Source: an uncultured Emergencia sp. (lineage in GTDB: Bacteria; Bacillota; Clostridia; Peptostreptococcales; Anaerovoracaceae). Taken from it: a stretch of 12,886 nt of DNA. Below, piece by piece: positions 1-6,630 of this stretch. The position numbers and the translations under genes are program-made. Below the pieces are notes generated by a model that saw only the letters and a list, made by a program, of their open reading frames with translations, did no database searches and had not been told where the DNA came from. The first letter of the stretch is position 1. Each line of letters begins with the position of its first letter. Where the stretch lies: the NCBI GenBank assembly GCA_937997955.1, contig CALLDR010000029.1:1-12886 (forward strand), read 5' to 3'.

Positions 1-395
1 TACTTTTCCTGAACGATCGTACTGCCGTCCTTTACTTTAGAAAGAAGCATCTGATTGTACTCCTTGCGAAACCTATCCAGACTGTCTCCTTGTTCTTTTA
101 TGAGTATATCCCTCTCAAAATCCAGTCGATTGATCCGCCGATTATTGATCGTCACCTTGGTCCGGGCACTTGTATCAAGAGAGTTGATCAATGCCATATA
201 ACCCTGCAGCATATCCATCTTATCATTGTACGATGCCACCGCGTAATTGATATCGGCAAAGCGGTACGTCATGCTGTATTGATTCTTGCCAATACAAAAT
301 ATGCCGTCATCGTAAACAGCTTGTATCGGCACCGCATCCTGCACACTTCTGGGTATTTTCACCCTATCTTTCTCTGTTCTCTTCATTACATTCAT
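1..395 (-). CDS. VirB4-like conjugal transfer ATPase (CD1110 family), N-terminal fragment
   Basis: This is the first 131 codons of a gene that runs off the left edge. VirB4 ATPases power assembly and substrate transfer in the conjugative type IV secretion channel at the inner face of the membrane. The readable part carries the family's N-terminal pattern: a basic start, then a segment around VYDDGIFCIGKNQYS and FADINYAVASYNDKMDML, as in the Clostridioides CD1110-type proteins. The Walker motifs would lie outside the window. I place the start at the ATG at 395 because AAGGAG (403-408) sits 7 bases upstream; a second in-frame ATG lies at 386. The start overlaps the end of the PrgI-like gene by 32 bases, which suggests translational coupling. 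Family assignment rests on the N-terminus plus gene order (VirB6, PrgI, VirB4). Confidence 0.88.
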   Translation of the reverse strand, partial: MNVMKRTEKDRVKIPRSVQDAVPIQAVYDDGIFCIGKNQYSMTYRFADINYAVASYNDKMDMLQGYMALINSLDTSARTKVTINNRRINRLDFERDILIKEQGDSLDRFRKEYNQMLLSKVKDGSTIVQEK

Positions 396-774
396 TAAAA
401 TTCTCCTTCCTTCTACCACTTCTTTGATCGGTCAATATCTCCAACAGATTCACGCTTCGAAATGGGAGCTCCCTGGGCATCATGATCTCGCTCTTGATCA
501 GCATGACCAGAAGCTGCTCTGCCGGCATCCCATGATACTTAACAAAGCCCAGCAGCGCACAGGGCAGCATGCCAAAGATGCATGCCCACGATACAGCTTC
601 CATACCGATCGCGCCTCTAAGAAAGAAAAAAATACCTACTGAGACAATGCATCCTGCCAAAGAAAAAAGAAACTGACGCAAGGTCAGTCCCCAGAAAATG
701 GATTCCGTGTACTCCCGTATCTCCGGGTTGATACTGATGGACACATTATTGCTTTCTTTCGATTTTGCATCCAC
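364..774 (-). CDS. PrgI family conjugal transfer membrane protein
   Basis: Small membrane protein (136 residues from the chosen start) of the PrgI family, a T4SS component that sits between the VirB6-like and VirB4-like genes in Gram-positive transfer modules and is thought to correspond to VirB3. After a polar N-terminus with INPEIREYTESIFWGLTLRQ, a family-typical segment, there are two hydrophobic helices at about residues 33-53 and 58-78, then a charged cytoplasmic tail ending in a Glu/Asn/Arg-rich stretch. The frame is open further upstream to a TTG at 789, but GGAGG at 783-787 lies about 8 bases before a GTG at 774, so the GTG is the better start. The gene overlaps the VirB4-like start. 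The exact role of PrgI is not well established. Confidence 0.87.
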   Translation of the reverse strand: MDAKSKESNNVSISINPEIREYTESIFWGLTLRQFLFSLAGCIVSVGIFFFLRGAIGMEAVSWACIFGMLPCALLGFVKYHGMPAEQLLVMLIKSEIMMPRELPFRSVNLLEILTDQRSGRRKENFNECNEENRER

Positions 775-819
775 TTTAGACACCTCCAAACATTGTGCCT
801 GTCAATTTGCCAGGCTATA

Positions 820-1656
820 TTATAATCCCATCATCTCACGCACCAGATGGTCCGCCGCTTTGACACTCCCTACAAGGATCAGCATGTTGAAGATCAACTC
901 ACCCACATAAGACCAGACCATGGCAACCGGCGCCGCGTCTGCATTTACGACAGGCGGTGCTGCCGCATAGGTTGAAAAGATAACGCAGGCAAGGATGATG
1001 ATGGCACCTTCCAAGCATACGCCGGCATAGGATTTCAAGAACGAAATCCCAATCTGCTGCACAGGTTCTCCGGCAAACGTTGACAACGGGATCGGCGCAA
1101 TGGCCGTATACATATATAACTTAAAAAAGCGGCCATATACGGTCATAATGATAATAAATGACAGCACCGTGATGACCAGGCTTCCGATGATCGTAACTGC
1201 CCATAGGGGAATACTTTCAAAAAAGCCACAATCCTCAATGGCCGTAATCATCTCTGCAGGCAGCGTCATGGATGAGGATGCGGCAATGCCGGCTGTCTGC
1301 ATGATCGTCGCCACAAGCCCCTGCAATATCGTAAACAGCGATATCATTAATTCCAGGCCGTAAGTTACAACTCCTTTCGCAATCGCAAAACGGAGAAAAA
1401 GCCTTAGCGCCTGCTCCGGCCTTTTAACCTCGCTCAGACTGCCGCAGGTCTTAACCACACCGAGCAGAAAAAACAACACCAATAAGGCCAGACCTATCGC
1501 CTGGAGCGCTCCATGGATATTGACTATTACCTGCCATATCCCGCCCCCGCGAAAGCTTTGGGGAGATTCCGTCAGTAACACCCAGATATCTGCCAACTTA
1601 TTATTCCAGGTTTCCAAGGCGTTCTGCAGGTTCTGCACTACCCAATTATCTGACAT
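820..1656 (-). CDS. VirB6/TrbL-like conjugal transfer protein (CD1112 family)
   Basis: Polytopic inner-membrane protein of 278 residues, the VirB6/TrbL-like channel component of the T4SS. Hydrophobic segments lie at about residues 48-68, 88-125 (two helices), 150-175, 180-200, 210-232 and 245-265. The C-terminus, KAADHLVREMMGL, matches the conserved ending of this family as I remember it (a short amphipathic segment ending in EMMGL). The length is normal for the CD1112 type. GGGAGGAGG lies 8 bases before the ATG. The gene begins 19 bases after Maff2 and is followed by the PrgI-like gene, the standard order. It probably forms part of the substrate-conducting pore together with Maff2 and VirB4. 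Confidence 0.92.
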   Translation of the reverse strand: MSDNWVVQNLQNALETWNNKLADIWVLLTESPQSFRGGGIWQVIVNIHGALQAIGLALLVLFFLLGVVKTCGSLSEVKRPEQALRLFLRFAIAKGVVTYGLELMISLFTILQGLVATIMQTAGIAASSSMTLPAEMITAIEDCGFFESIPLWAVTIIGSLVITVLSFIIIMTVYGRFFKLYMYTAIAPIPLSTFAGEPVQQIGISFLKSYAGVCLEGAIIILACVIFSTYAAAPPVVNADAAPVAMVWSYVGELIFNMLILVGSVKAADHLVREMMGL

Positions 1657-1675
1657 ACTATACGCCTCCTCCCAA

Positions 1676-1975
1676 TCAGCCTGTAATCAACGTTAGAATC
1701 TCCTTTGTAAACGCGATAATGATCCCTCCGGCCAACGTTAAAAATCCGTTTGCCCGCTGTGATGGATCATGGCTCTTAAAGGACAAGCCGACCTGCATAA
1801 TACCAATACCCAGCAAAATGATGCCGATTGCTCTAATCAAGGCAAAGATAAAATCCGACAGGTTATTTATAACCGCCAGAGGATCACTAGCTGCCCATGC
1901 CATCTGTGGCCATAAAACAGCAACAAAAATTCCTATCGCAGTAAATGTCCTACTTTTTCTTCCTTTTCCTTTCAT
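1676..1975 (-). CDS. Maff2 family mobile-element membrane protein
   Basis: Small protein of 99 residues with a Sec-type signal peptide (basic MKGKGRKSR, hydrophobic core, likely cleavage after about residue 28 in AWAAS). Two hydrophobic helices follow at about 42-64 and 78-97, separated by a short polar loop with KSHDPSQRANG. This architecture resembles VirB2 pilin-like subunits, and the gene belongs to the Maff2 family found next to VirB6/TrbL-like genes in Tn1549-type elements. The VirB2-like role is an inference from size, topology and position. GAGGAGA lies about 9 bases upstream of the ATG. The gene starts about 60 bases after the terminator of the PIN toxin gene, and I see no convincing promoter in that gap. 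Confidence 0.88.
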   Translation of the reverse strand: MKGKGRKSRTFTAIGIFVAVLWPQMAWAASDPLAVINNLSDFIFALIRAIGIILLGIGIMQVGLSFKSHDPSQRANGFLTLAGGIIIAFTKEILTLITG

Positions 1976-2034
1976 GATTCGATTTCTCCTCTTCTTTTTC
2001 TATACTTACATTCCGTATCCCATACTTTTAGGAC

Positions 2035-2065
2035 AAAAGAAAAAGACCCGAGTAAAACTCAGGTC
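2035..2065 (-). terminator. Intrinsic terminator of the AbrB-PIN cassette
   Basis: On the minus strand a 9-bp stem (GACCTGAGT with ACTCGGGTC, one G-T pair) closes a 3-base TTT loop. A T-rich tract, TTTTTCTTTT, follows. It lies 23 bases after the PIN stop codon. There is no T-tract on the plus-strand side, so it should act only on minus-strand transcripts. It stands between the toxin-antitoxin pair and the Maff2-VirB6-PrgI-VirB4 block. Confidence 0.85.
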
Positions 2066-2088
2066 TCATGCTGTTACCATATTATTAC

Positions 2089-2484
2089 TTAAAAACGTTC
2101 TAAGAATTCTGTCATCGTAACAATCTCAGGTGTATCAACATCTAATACTAAAAAATCTTTATCACCTGTGATAAACACATCTATATTCTCCAACATCGCT
2201 GTAGCTAATATAGGCGCATCTTTCTCATCACGCACAGAAGGCAAGCCTTTCAAGTCTAATGCTTTAGGTGTATATACCATTTCAAATGGCAATTCGTAAA
2301 AGAACCATTCTAAATCACGCTCCCTTGTGGGAAATTTTCGTCTGGTTACCAGCCTTAACTCTTCAATCACGTAATCGCAGATAACAATTTCATGCTTCGT
2401 GGCTTCCGTCGCTAAGGCTTTCGTTTGAGCTGATGGGAAGAAAATCATTGATACAAGGATATTGGTGTCAAGCATAACGCGCAC
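2089..2484 (-). CDS. PIN-domain ribonuclease toxin (COG1569-type)
   Basis: Putative toxin of a type II toxin-antitoxin system, 131 residues. PIN domains are Mg2+-dependent RNases with an acidic active site. The expected residues are all visible: D6 in MLDTNIL, E41/E42 in VIEEL, D86/D89 in RDEKDAPIL, and D108/D110 in ITGDKDF, so the enzyme looks intact. The GTG start at 2484 is supported by AAGGGGG about 7 bases upstream, inside the last codons of the antitoxin gene. The two genes are one base apart and surely co-translated. The pair is inserted between VirD4 and Maff2, and its base composition is visibly more AT-rich than the transfer genes around it, which suggests separate acquisition. It could stabilise the element after transfer. 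Confidence 0.92.
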   Translation of the reverse strand: MRVMLDTNILVSMIFFPSAQTKALATEATKHEIVICDYVIEELRLVTRRKFPTRERDLEWFFYELPFEMVYTPKALDLKGLPSVRDEKDAPILATAMLENIDVFITGDKDFLVLDVDTPEIVTMTEFLERF

Positions 2485-2485
2485 A

Positions 2486-2743
2486 CTAATACCCCCTTAC
2501 TTCTTTCCGGATCTCTTTCATGTAATCCTGCATCTCTTCCTCTGTTTCAAATCCGGCATCTTTTGCTGCTCCATCAAATGCCTGCTCAACCCGTTGGAAT
2601 GCCAGTAATGATGGGTTTTCAATATAAAACCTTCCTCCTTCTTCAAAAATCATAACTTTATCTCCTTCTTTTAACTGTAGTTTTTTCCGTATTGCTACCG
2701 GTATTGTAATTTGGCCTTTCCTCGACAATCTTGCTAAATCCAT
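2486..2743 (-). CDS. AbrB/MazE/SpoVT-type antitoxin
   Basis: DNA-binding antitoxin of 85 residues paired with the PIN toxin. Residues 1-47 form a swapped-hairpin SpoVT-AbrB domain with the hallmark RKGQITIPVAIRKKLQLKEGD and a following beta-strand pair (VMIFEEGGRFYIEN). Residues about 50-85 are acidic and helical (FETEEEMQDYMKEIRKEV) and are the expected toxin-binding arm. GGAAGG lies 8 bases upstream of the ATG. The gene has its own promoter about 70 bases upstream, with a pair of direct repeats between promoter and start that could be the autoregulatory operator. Assignment to a toxin-antitoxin pair follows from the directly adjacent PIN gene. Confidence 0.93.
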   Translation of the reverse strand: MDLARLSRKGQITIPVAIRKKLQLKEGDKVMIFEEGGRFYIENPSLLAFQRVEQAFDGAAKDAGFETEEEMQDYMKEIRKEVRGY

Positions 2744-2781
2744 TTCAATTTCCTTCCTTTCTTTTAAAGCTTTCGTTTGAA

Positions 2782-2808
2782 ATTCTTTACTTATCGGATA
2801 TTCTTTAC
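2782..2808 (-). promoter_or_regulatory. Direct repeats, possible AbrB operator
   Basis: Two copies of GTAAAGAAT (minus strand; 2800-2808 and 2782-2790) start 18 bases apart, between the -10 box and the AbrB-type antitoxin gene. Antitoxins of this family usually repress their own operon by binding repeats at the promoter. The link here is by position only. Confidence 0.4.
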
Positions 2809-2812
2809 CTAT

Positions 2813-2841
2813 ATTATAAGCGCTCCGGCTAAGAAAATCAA
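2813..2841 (-). promoter_or_regulatory. Promoter of the AbrB-PIN operon
   Basis: On the minus strand TTGATT (2836-2841) and a consensus TATAAT (2813-2818) are separated by exactly 17 bases. The promoter lies just after the VirD4 stop codon and about 70 bases before the antitoxin start. It makes the toxin-antitoxin pair an independent transcription unit inside the transfer gene chain. Confidence 0.8.
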
Positions 2842-2861
2842 CAAATTTGCAAGATCCCCTC

Positions 2862-4565
2862 TTACTGTGCCTTACATTCTAAAATTGAAATTGTGCCCAC
2901 AGCATGTTCTATATCTCCGTGACAATACGCCTCGCCCTTTCCATCAGGCGTAAACTTTACATTAGGGTGCTTTAGGATATCATATTTCAGATCCTTCACA
3001 GGCCGCTCTCCTCGAATAAAAAGAAGTGCATACCGATTATCCAGCATCCGAACCTCATCTGGTGTCATCAATTCCCGGCCGGATATCTGATAATTGGTTG
3101 AATAGTTCCCGCTTCTTCCTGTCGATTTCCCATAGGTATTCGTGTCGATGGTTGCCTTTCCCAAAAGCTCTGACACATACTTATGGGTACTTTGCTCGTT
3201 ACCGCCCAAATAGAGAAATGTATCGCAGTTACCTACGATACTTTCCCACTGTTTCTCGAATAACGCTTTGATTTGCGCCAGATTCTGCAGTATGATGCTT
3301 ACCGATACACCCCTGGAACGCATAACAGACAGTATTTTATCAAAGTCGTCTGGAAGACTTACGTTAGCAAACTCATCCATGATAAAATGGCAGTGCACTA
3401 GAAGACTACCGTTATACTTGTGATCTGCCAGCCAAAAAAGCTGCTGAAAAAGCTGGGTGTAAAGGATGCTGACCAAAAAATTAAAGCTAGTGTCATTATC
3501 CGGGATAATTGCAAACAGTGCAACCTTCCGTTCTCCCAAGGACGGTAAATCCAATTCGTCAGTAATTGTCATAGCTGCCAAAGCCTCCAAGTTGAACTTC
3601 TCCAGTCTTGCTGCCAGGGTAATCTGAATAGATTTCAACGTTTTTCCTGACCCACTATGATAGTTTTTGTAGTATTTTACGGCAATATGATCCGGGTGAT
3701 TGCGCTCCAGATCATAAAACAAATGATCAAGAGGGCTCACATAATCCTCGTCATCCTCTTTTACGTCTCCCGCTCTCAGCAGCTCCAAGACCATAGCAAA
3801 GTTCTGCTCATCAGACGGAGCTTCGTATTTCAGATAAAAGATCAGTGCCATCAACAGCATGCTGGCTGCCGTATCCCAAAAAGGATCCTGTGACTGACTG
3901 CCCTTTGGCGTTGTTGATTTAAACAGATTTGTGACCAGTCGCTGCACATCATTATCCGTATGCAGGTAAACAAAAGGGTTATAGCAATGGCTACGTTCCA
4001 TATTAATCAGATCAAGCACTTTAACCTCGTATCCCTTTTCCTGCAACAGTTTGCCAGTATCTCTTGCAATCTCCCCCTTTGGGTCAAGTATAACCATGGA
4101 TGTATTGCCCTGCAGCACATTGGGCTTGCAGTAAAAACGAGTTTTCCCAGCGCCGCTGCCGCCGCATACCAATACATTCAGATTCCTGCGATGCTTCTTA
4201 CCATCAAGTCCTATGCAAACATGCTGCGTCAAAATCTTATTCTCATTTAATGGCTTCTGGGCATATCTCTTGCAAATTGCGTCAACATCTCCCCATTTTG
4301 CCGAGCCATGTTCTTCCCCGCGGCGATAATTTCTCTGCACGGATAGATATATGCCTATACCCAGCGCATATATAAAGGTACACAGGCATACAGAGCGCAA
4401 ACTGTTGCTGCACCATGTTATATCCGGTTCATCCAGCTGCTGATTCAATCCTGCAATAATCCCTGCCAGACCCTCATCAAGATATGGAGCCATAAGTACC
4501 GCTATGCATATCACCGGCACGCTCCCCATCACACAGCATAGCAGCAGCATTTTCCTATCTTTCAT
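2862..4565 (-). CDS. VirD4-like type IV coupling protein (CD1115 family)
   Basis: The coupling ATPase of 567 residues that carries the relaxase-DNA complex to the secretion channel. Two N-terminal hydrophobic segments (about residues 6-28 and 55-76) anchor it in the membrane. Walker A is GGSGAGKT at 135-142, followed by a conserved VILDPKGEIARDTG segment. Walker B is HFIMDEFANV at 393-402. Further TraG/TraD signatures are LFAIIPDNDTSFNFL at 350-364 and SIILQNLAQIKALF at 423-436. Length is normal for the CD1115 type. The start overlaps the preceding ArdC-like gene by 11 bases; the nearby AAAGGG is a modest ribosome site, so coupling is likely. It is the last gene before the AbrB-PIN insertion. 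Confidence 0.97.
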   Translation of the reverse strand: MKDRKMLLLCCVMGSVPVICIAVLMAPYLDEGLAGIIAGLNQQLDEPDITWCSNSLRSVCLCTFIYALGIGIYLSVQRNYRRGEEHGSAKWGDVDAICKRYAQKPLNENKILTQHVCIGLDGKKHRRNLNVLVCGGSGAGKTRFYCKPNVLQGNTSMVILDPKGEIARDTGKLLQEKGYEVKVLDLINMERSHCYNPFVYLHTDNDVQRLVTNLFKSTTPKGSQSQDPFWDTAASMLLMALIFYLKYEAPSDEQNFAMVLELLRAGDVKEDDEDYVSPLDHLFYDLERNHPDHIAVKYYKNYHSGSGKTLKSIQITLAARLEKFNLEALAAMTITDELDLPSLGERKVALFAIIPDNDTSFNFLVSILYTQLFQQLFWLADHKYNGSLLVHCHFIMDEFANVSLPDDFDKILSVMRSRGVSVSIILQNLAQIKALFEKQWESIVGNCDTFLYLGGNEQSTHKYVSELLGKATIDTNTYGKSTGRSGNYSTNYQISGRELMTPDEVRMLDNRYALLFIRGERPVKDLKYDILKHPNVKFTPDGKGEAYCHGDIEHAVGTISILECKAQ

Positions 4566-5433
4566 CTTTCCCTTTGCCCGCTTTTCTCAGCGCCTGCCTA
4601 TCCAAATCGACCTCCGGATAGCACTCACTTTTCATTTGGCTAAAGATCGTTCTTGCACGATTCAGCTCCTTTCTCACTTCTTTTTGATCTAGCTGCTGAT
4701 ATAGCTGTGGAATTTTGATCCGATCGCATGGGAAGTCAAATGCTCTGGCAAGCATATATGTTACGGTTTTGCCCACATCCTGGTACTTACTGTCAGCAGC
4801 CCCGTTATCTAACCTGACATTGGCCAGCGTTTCAGACAGACTATTGAAAAATTCATCAGCTGTCAAGCCCCTGCGGATATATACCGTCATGCTGCCCTCA
4901 TCGTAATGAATATTTTTCCCCTGGCAGTTCTCCCCGTCATCCGCTTTTACAGGTACCGGAGCGCTGCGGACCAGAGCTTTCAACACCTGCTGTTGTGTTG
5001 GCCTTTCTTTTTTTAGAATATTTGGCATAGATGTCTGAGATATGTCAAATACTTTTTTAACATTATATCCCGTCCCCGTGCTCCCATCGCTTTTCTGATA
5101 AGCGTATGGTTCCAGAATTGTAATGCTTTTTTCACCGCGATTCACTCGAGTACCTGCCTGCAACCATCCTTCATAATCTTTTAATTGGCTGGTGTCAGGA
5201 CGCTGACGCATAATCAGCAGCACATTAGTGGCGGAATAGCGATCCATACGACTCTGAATATCTAAATAGCGCTGAAATTGCTCCTGGCTGCCTAAGACCT
5301 GCTCTAATTGCTCATTTGCGATCTGAAAAACCTGATTTTTCTCTTCTTTTTTAAGCTGCTTATATTCTTCTATCGTATATCGCTGAGACTTCTGTCTCTG
5401 GCCGTTTTCCAGCATATCATAAATATCACTCAT
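4555..5433 (-). CDS. ArdC-like ssDNA-binding domain protein with degenerate zincin region
   Basis: Protein of 292 residues. Residues about 35-135 resemble the N-terminal ArdC domain, which binds single-stranded DNA: QSRMDRYSATNVLLIMRQRP, then DYEGWLQAGTRVNRGEKSITILEPY. ArdC-type proteins protect incoming conjugative DNA or assist replication. Residues about 185-245 align in my reading with the metallopeptidase-like second domain of Gram-positive relatives, but where an HExxH motif would be expected the sequence is SETLANVRL (200-208), so the zinc site appears lost. The C-terminus is highly charged. I prefer the ATG at 5433 over the GTG at 5436 because AGAGG lies 6 bases before it, within the end of PcfB. 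Position between PcfB and VirD4 is typical for this element family. A direct anti-restriction role is inferred. Confidence 0.78.
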   Translation of the reverse strand: MSDIYDMLENGQRQKSQRYTIEEYKQLKKEEKNQVFQIANEQLEQVLGSQEQFQRYLDIQSRMDRYSATNVLLIMRQRPDTSQLKDYEGWLQAGTRVNRGEKSITILEPYAYQKSDGSTGTGYNVKKVFDISQTSMPNILKKERPTQQQVLKALVRSAPVPVKADDGENCQGKNIHYDEGSMTVYIRRGLTADEFFNSLSETLANVRLDNGAADSKYQDVGKTVTYMLARAFDFPCDRIKIPQLYQQLDQKEVRKELNRARTIFSQMKSECYPEVDLDRQALRKAGKGKDER

Positions 5434-5436
5434 CAC

Positions 5437-6102
5437 TTACCTCTCTCTTCTTTTTTGCTCTATTCCTCCTGAAAATAATTGCAACCCTTCATCTTCACTT
5501 TTTTCACTTTTGCGGTAGTGCGCCAGCTGTTCTCTAACCGATAACTTATTCGTAGTAGTATGGGTTGAATCCCGCATCTCTTGCTTTGAGCTTTTCCCGG
5601 ACGGATATTCTGTTTCCCGTCCGGTTCTCTGGGGGTTTTCGCTCAGTACCTCCTCAAGCAGCTGCTCTGGATCAATTTCTCGACGCAGATCGTCAGCTGT
5701 GTCCGACTTAAGCGCATCACCTTTTTCCGGTATGATTAAATGAAACCGCTCTATGATTCTGTTAATCTTAGGCGCATCCTCCGCTCTGGTTATGATGTCT
5801 ACGATTTGACTTGTCTTCGCCTGGCGATCCTTTATGACACTGTAAAGCACACCATATCTCTTTGCCTCTGCGGCAAAAATTTTTATGTCCTTTGCAGGCA
5901 TTGTAAAAATCGTCAATTCCTTGCCTGATTTGAGCATACTTGTCAGTCTGGCTTTCCCTTGTGTTTTCTGTTCCTCTTTCAATGCGGCGGCCAGCAAAAC
6001 GGCAAGATTCTTTGCCCCGCTGCCAGTAATCTTAACCGCAACCTCCATGCCAGCTAAGGACATACGCACAACCTGCTCTGCTGCTTCTCCTCCGTAATTC
6101 AT
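5437..6102 (-). CDS. PcfB family conjugal transfer protein
   Basis: Protein of 221 residues of the PcfB (DUF3801) family, named from the enterococcal pCF10 accessory protein that works with the PcfC coupling protein. Residues about 1-110 hold the conserved domain: VVRMSLAGMEVAVKITGSG, LAVLLAAALKE, and a later MLKSGKELTIFTMPAKDIKIF segment. The second half is polar and probably disordered (GRETEYPSGKSSKQEMRDS). The frame is open to a TTG at 6123, but GAGGAG lies 6 bases before the ATG at 6102, so that ATG is the start. Only about 20 bases separate this start from the terminator behind the HEPN remnant, leaving no room for a separate promoter. Soluble partner of VirD4 by family and location. 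Confidence 0.9.
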   Translation of the reverse strand: MNYGGEAAEQVVRMSLAGMEVAVKITGSGAKNLAVLLAAALKEEQKTQGKARLTSMLKSGKELTIFTMPAKDIKIFAAEAKRYGVLYSVIKDRQAKTSQIVDIITRAEDAPKINRIIERFHLIIPEKGDALKSDTADDLRREIDPEQLLEEVLSENPQRTGRETEYPSGKSSKQEMRDSTHTTTNKLSVREQLAHYRKSEKSEDEGLQLFSGGIEQKRRER

Positions 6103-6121
6103 ATTCTGCTCCTCACTTTCC

Positions 6122-6151
6122 AAATAAAAACACCTGGCAATTCGCCAGGTG
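6122..6151 (-). terminator. Intrinsic terminator after the MNT-HEPN remnant
   Basis: On the minus strand an 8-bp perfect stem (CACCTGGC with GCCAGGTG) closes a 5-base loop and is followed by TTTTTATTT. It lies 17 bases after the stop of the HEPN-like remnant and about 20 bases before the PcfB start. Confidence 0.85.
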
Positions 6152-6167
6152 CTCTTCGGCTTGTTAT

Positions 6168-6236
6168 TTAATTTAACCGTTCCTTCGCCATCTCAAGTCG
6201 ATATACAGCAAGTACTCTCCTCGCTTCATCAAGCAA
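6168..6236 (-). pseudogene. HEPN-domain toxin remnant (N-terminal end only)
   Basis: Directly after the nucleotidyltransferase, overlapping its stop codon, a 22-codon stretch reads LLDEARRVLAVYRLEMAKERLN before TAA (shown in two parts: LLDEARRVLA, VYRLEMAKERLN). The YRLE-AKE-L pattern is how HEPN proteins paired with MNT genes commonly begin; full-length ones are usually 110-170 residues. Here the rest of the domain, including the catalytic RX4-6H motif, is absent and a terminator follows. The frame opens with a TTG at 6236, with GGAAGGGG about 9 bases upstream. An ATG at 6229 is one base out of frame with it, so a one-base loss near the original start would explain the present state. The short length makes the identification tentative. 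Confidence 0.55.
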
Positions 6237-6570
6237 CTACTTCAACCCCTTCCAGTTCAATATTTCTATAGTATGGCAACGCTTCCTTGAATCTTTCATA
6301 TTCATTGTATGGAATTACAGTCGGCGAGATGATAGTTTCATATTCAAGCTCTAATTCGTTGGCTCTATCCCAGATCTGATCCAGCTTATCCTGCAACTGT
6401 CTTCTTTCCCCTCTAACAATTGCAACAATGTCAATATCAGACTCCTCCGTATAATCACCTCTCGCGTAAGAGCCATACAGGAGAATCTTTACAATTTCTG
6501 CTCCATATGCAGATTGATACGCCTTAGCAACTTCTCGCAAAATCGCATTCAACTCATTCGCTGTGCACAT
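6229..6570 (-). CDS. MNT-type nucleotidyltransferase (minimal, antitoxin-like)
   Basis: Minimal nucleotidyltransferase of 113 residues. The catalytic signature GSX10DXD is intact: G33-S34 in LLYGSYARGDYTEES followed by D45-I-D47. Proteins of this size with this motif are usually the antitoxin half of HEPN-MNT modules and inactivate the HEPN RNase by AMPylating it. A near-perfect Shine-Dalgarno, GGGAGGTGAT, lies just upstream of the ATG, among the strongest in the window. It has its own promoter in the end of the relaxase gene. The expected HEPN partner survives only as a short remnant downstream, so this gene appears to be an orphan. Other nucleotidyltransferase roles cannot be excluded. Confidence 0.92.
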   Translation of the reverse strand: MCTANELNAILREVAKAYQSAYGAEIVKILLYGSYARGDYTEESDIDIVAIVRGERRQLQDKLDQIWDRANELELEYETIISPTVIPYNEYERFKEALPYYRNIELEGVEVVA

Positions 6571-6600
6571 ATTATCACCTCCCCCTTGTTGCTTAAAGCC

Positions 6601-6630
6601 AGTATATCACAAAGTGCGCTCCTTCTTCAA
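6601..6630 (-). promoter_or_regulatory. Extended -10 promoter for the nucleotidyltransferase gene
   Basis: On the minus strand TTGAAG (6625-6630) and TATACT (6601-6606) are 18 bases apart, and TGA directly before the -10 gives an extended -10 (TGNTATANT-like). That same TGA is the stop codon of the relaxase gene, so the promoter is built into the last codons of the relaxase. Confidence 0.6.

Noticed and set aside
1976..2034. A promoter for the Maff2 gene
   Set aside because: TTGTCC and a TATAGA-like box are present on the minus strand but about 26 bases apart; no pair with 16-18 base spacing is convincing.
2035..2862. Target-site duplications flanking the AbrB-PIN cassette
   Set aside because: I compared the DNA around both edges by eye and saw no matching direct repeat.
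6175..6229. An alternative small ORF starting at the ATG at 6229 (MKRGEYLLYIDLRWRRNG)
   Set aside because: Only 18 codons and the distance from the ribosome site is too long; the other frame resembles a HEPN start, so this looks like the frameshifted reading of the remnant.
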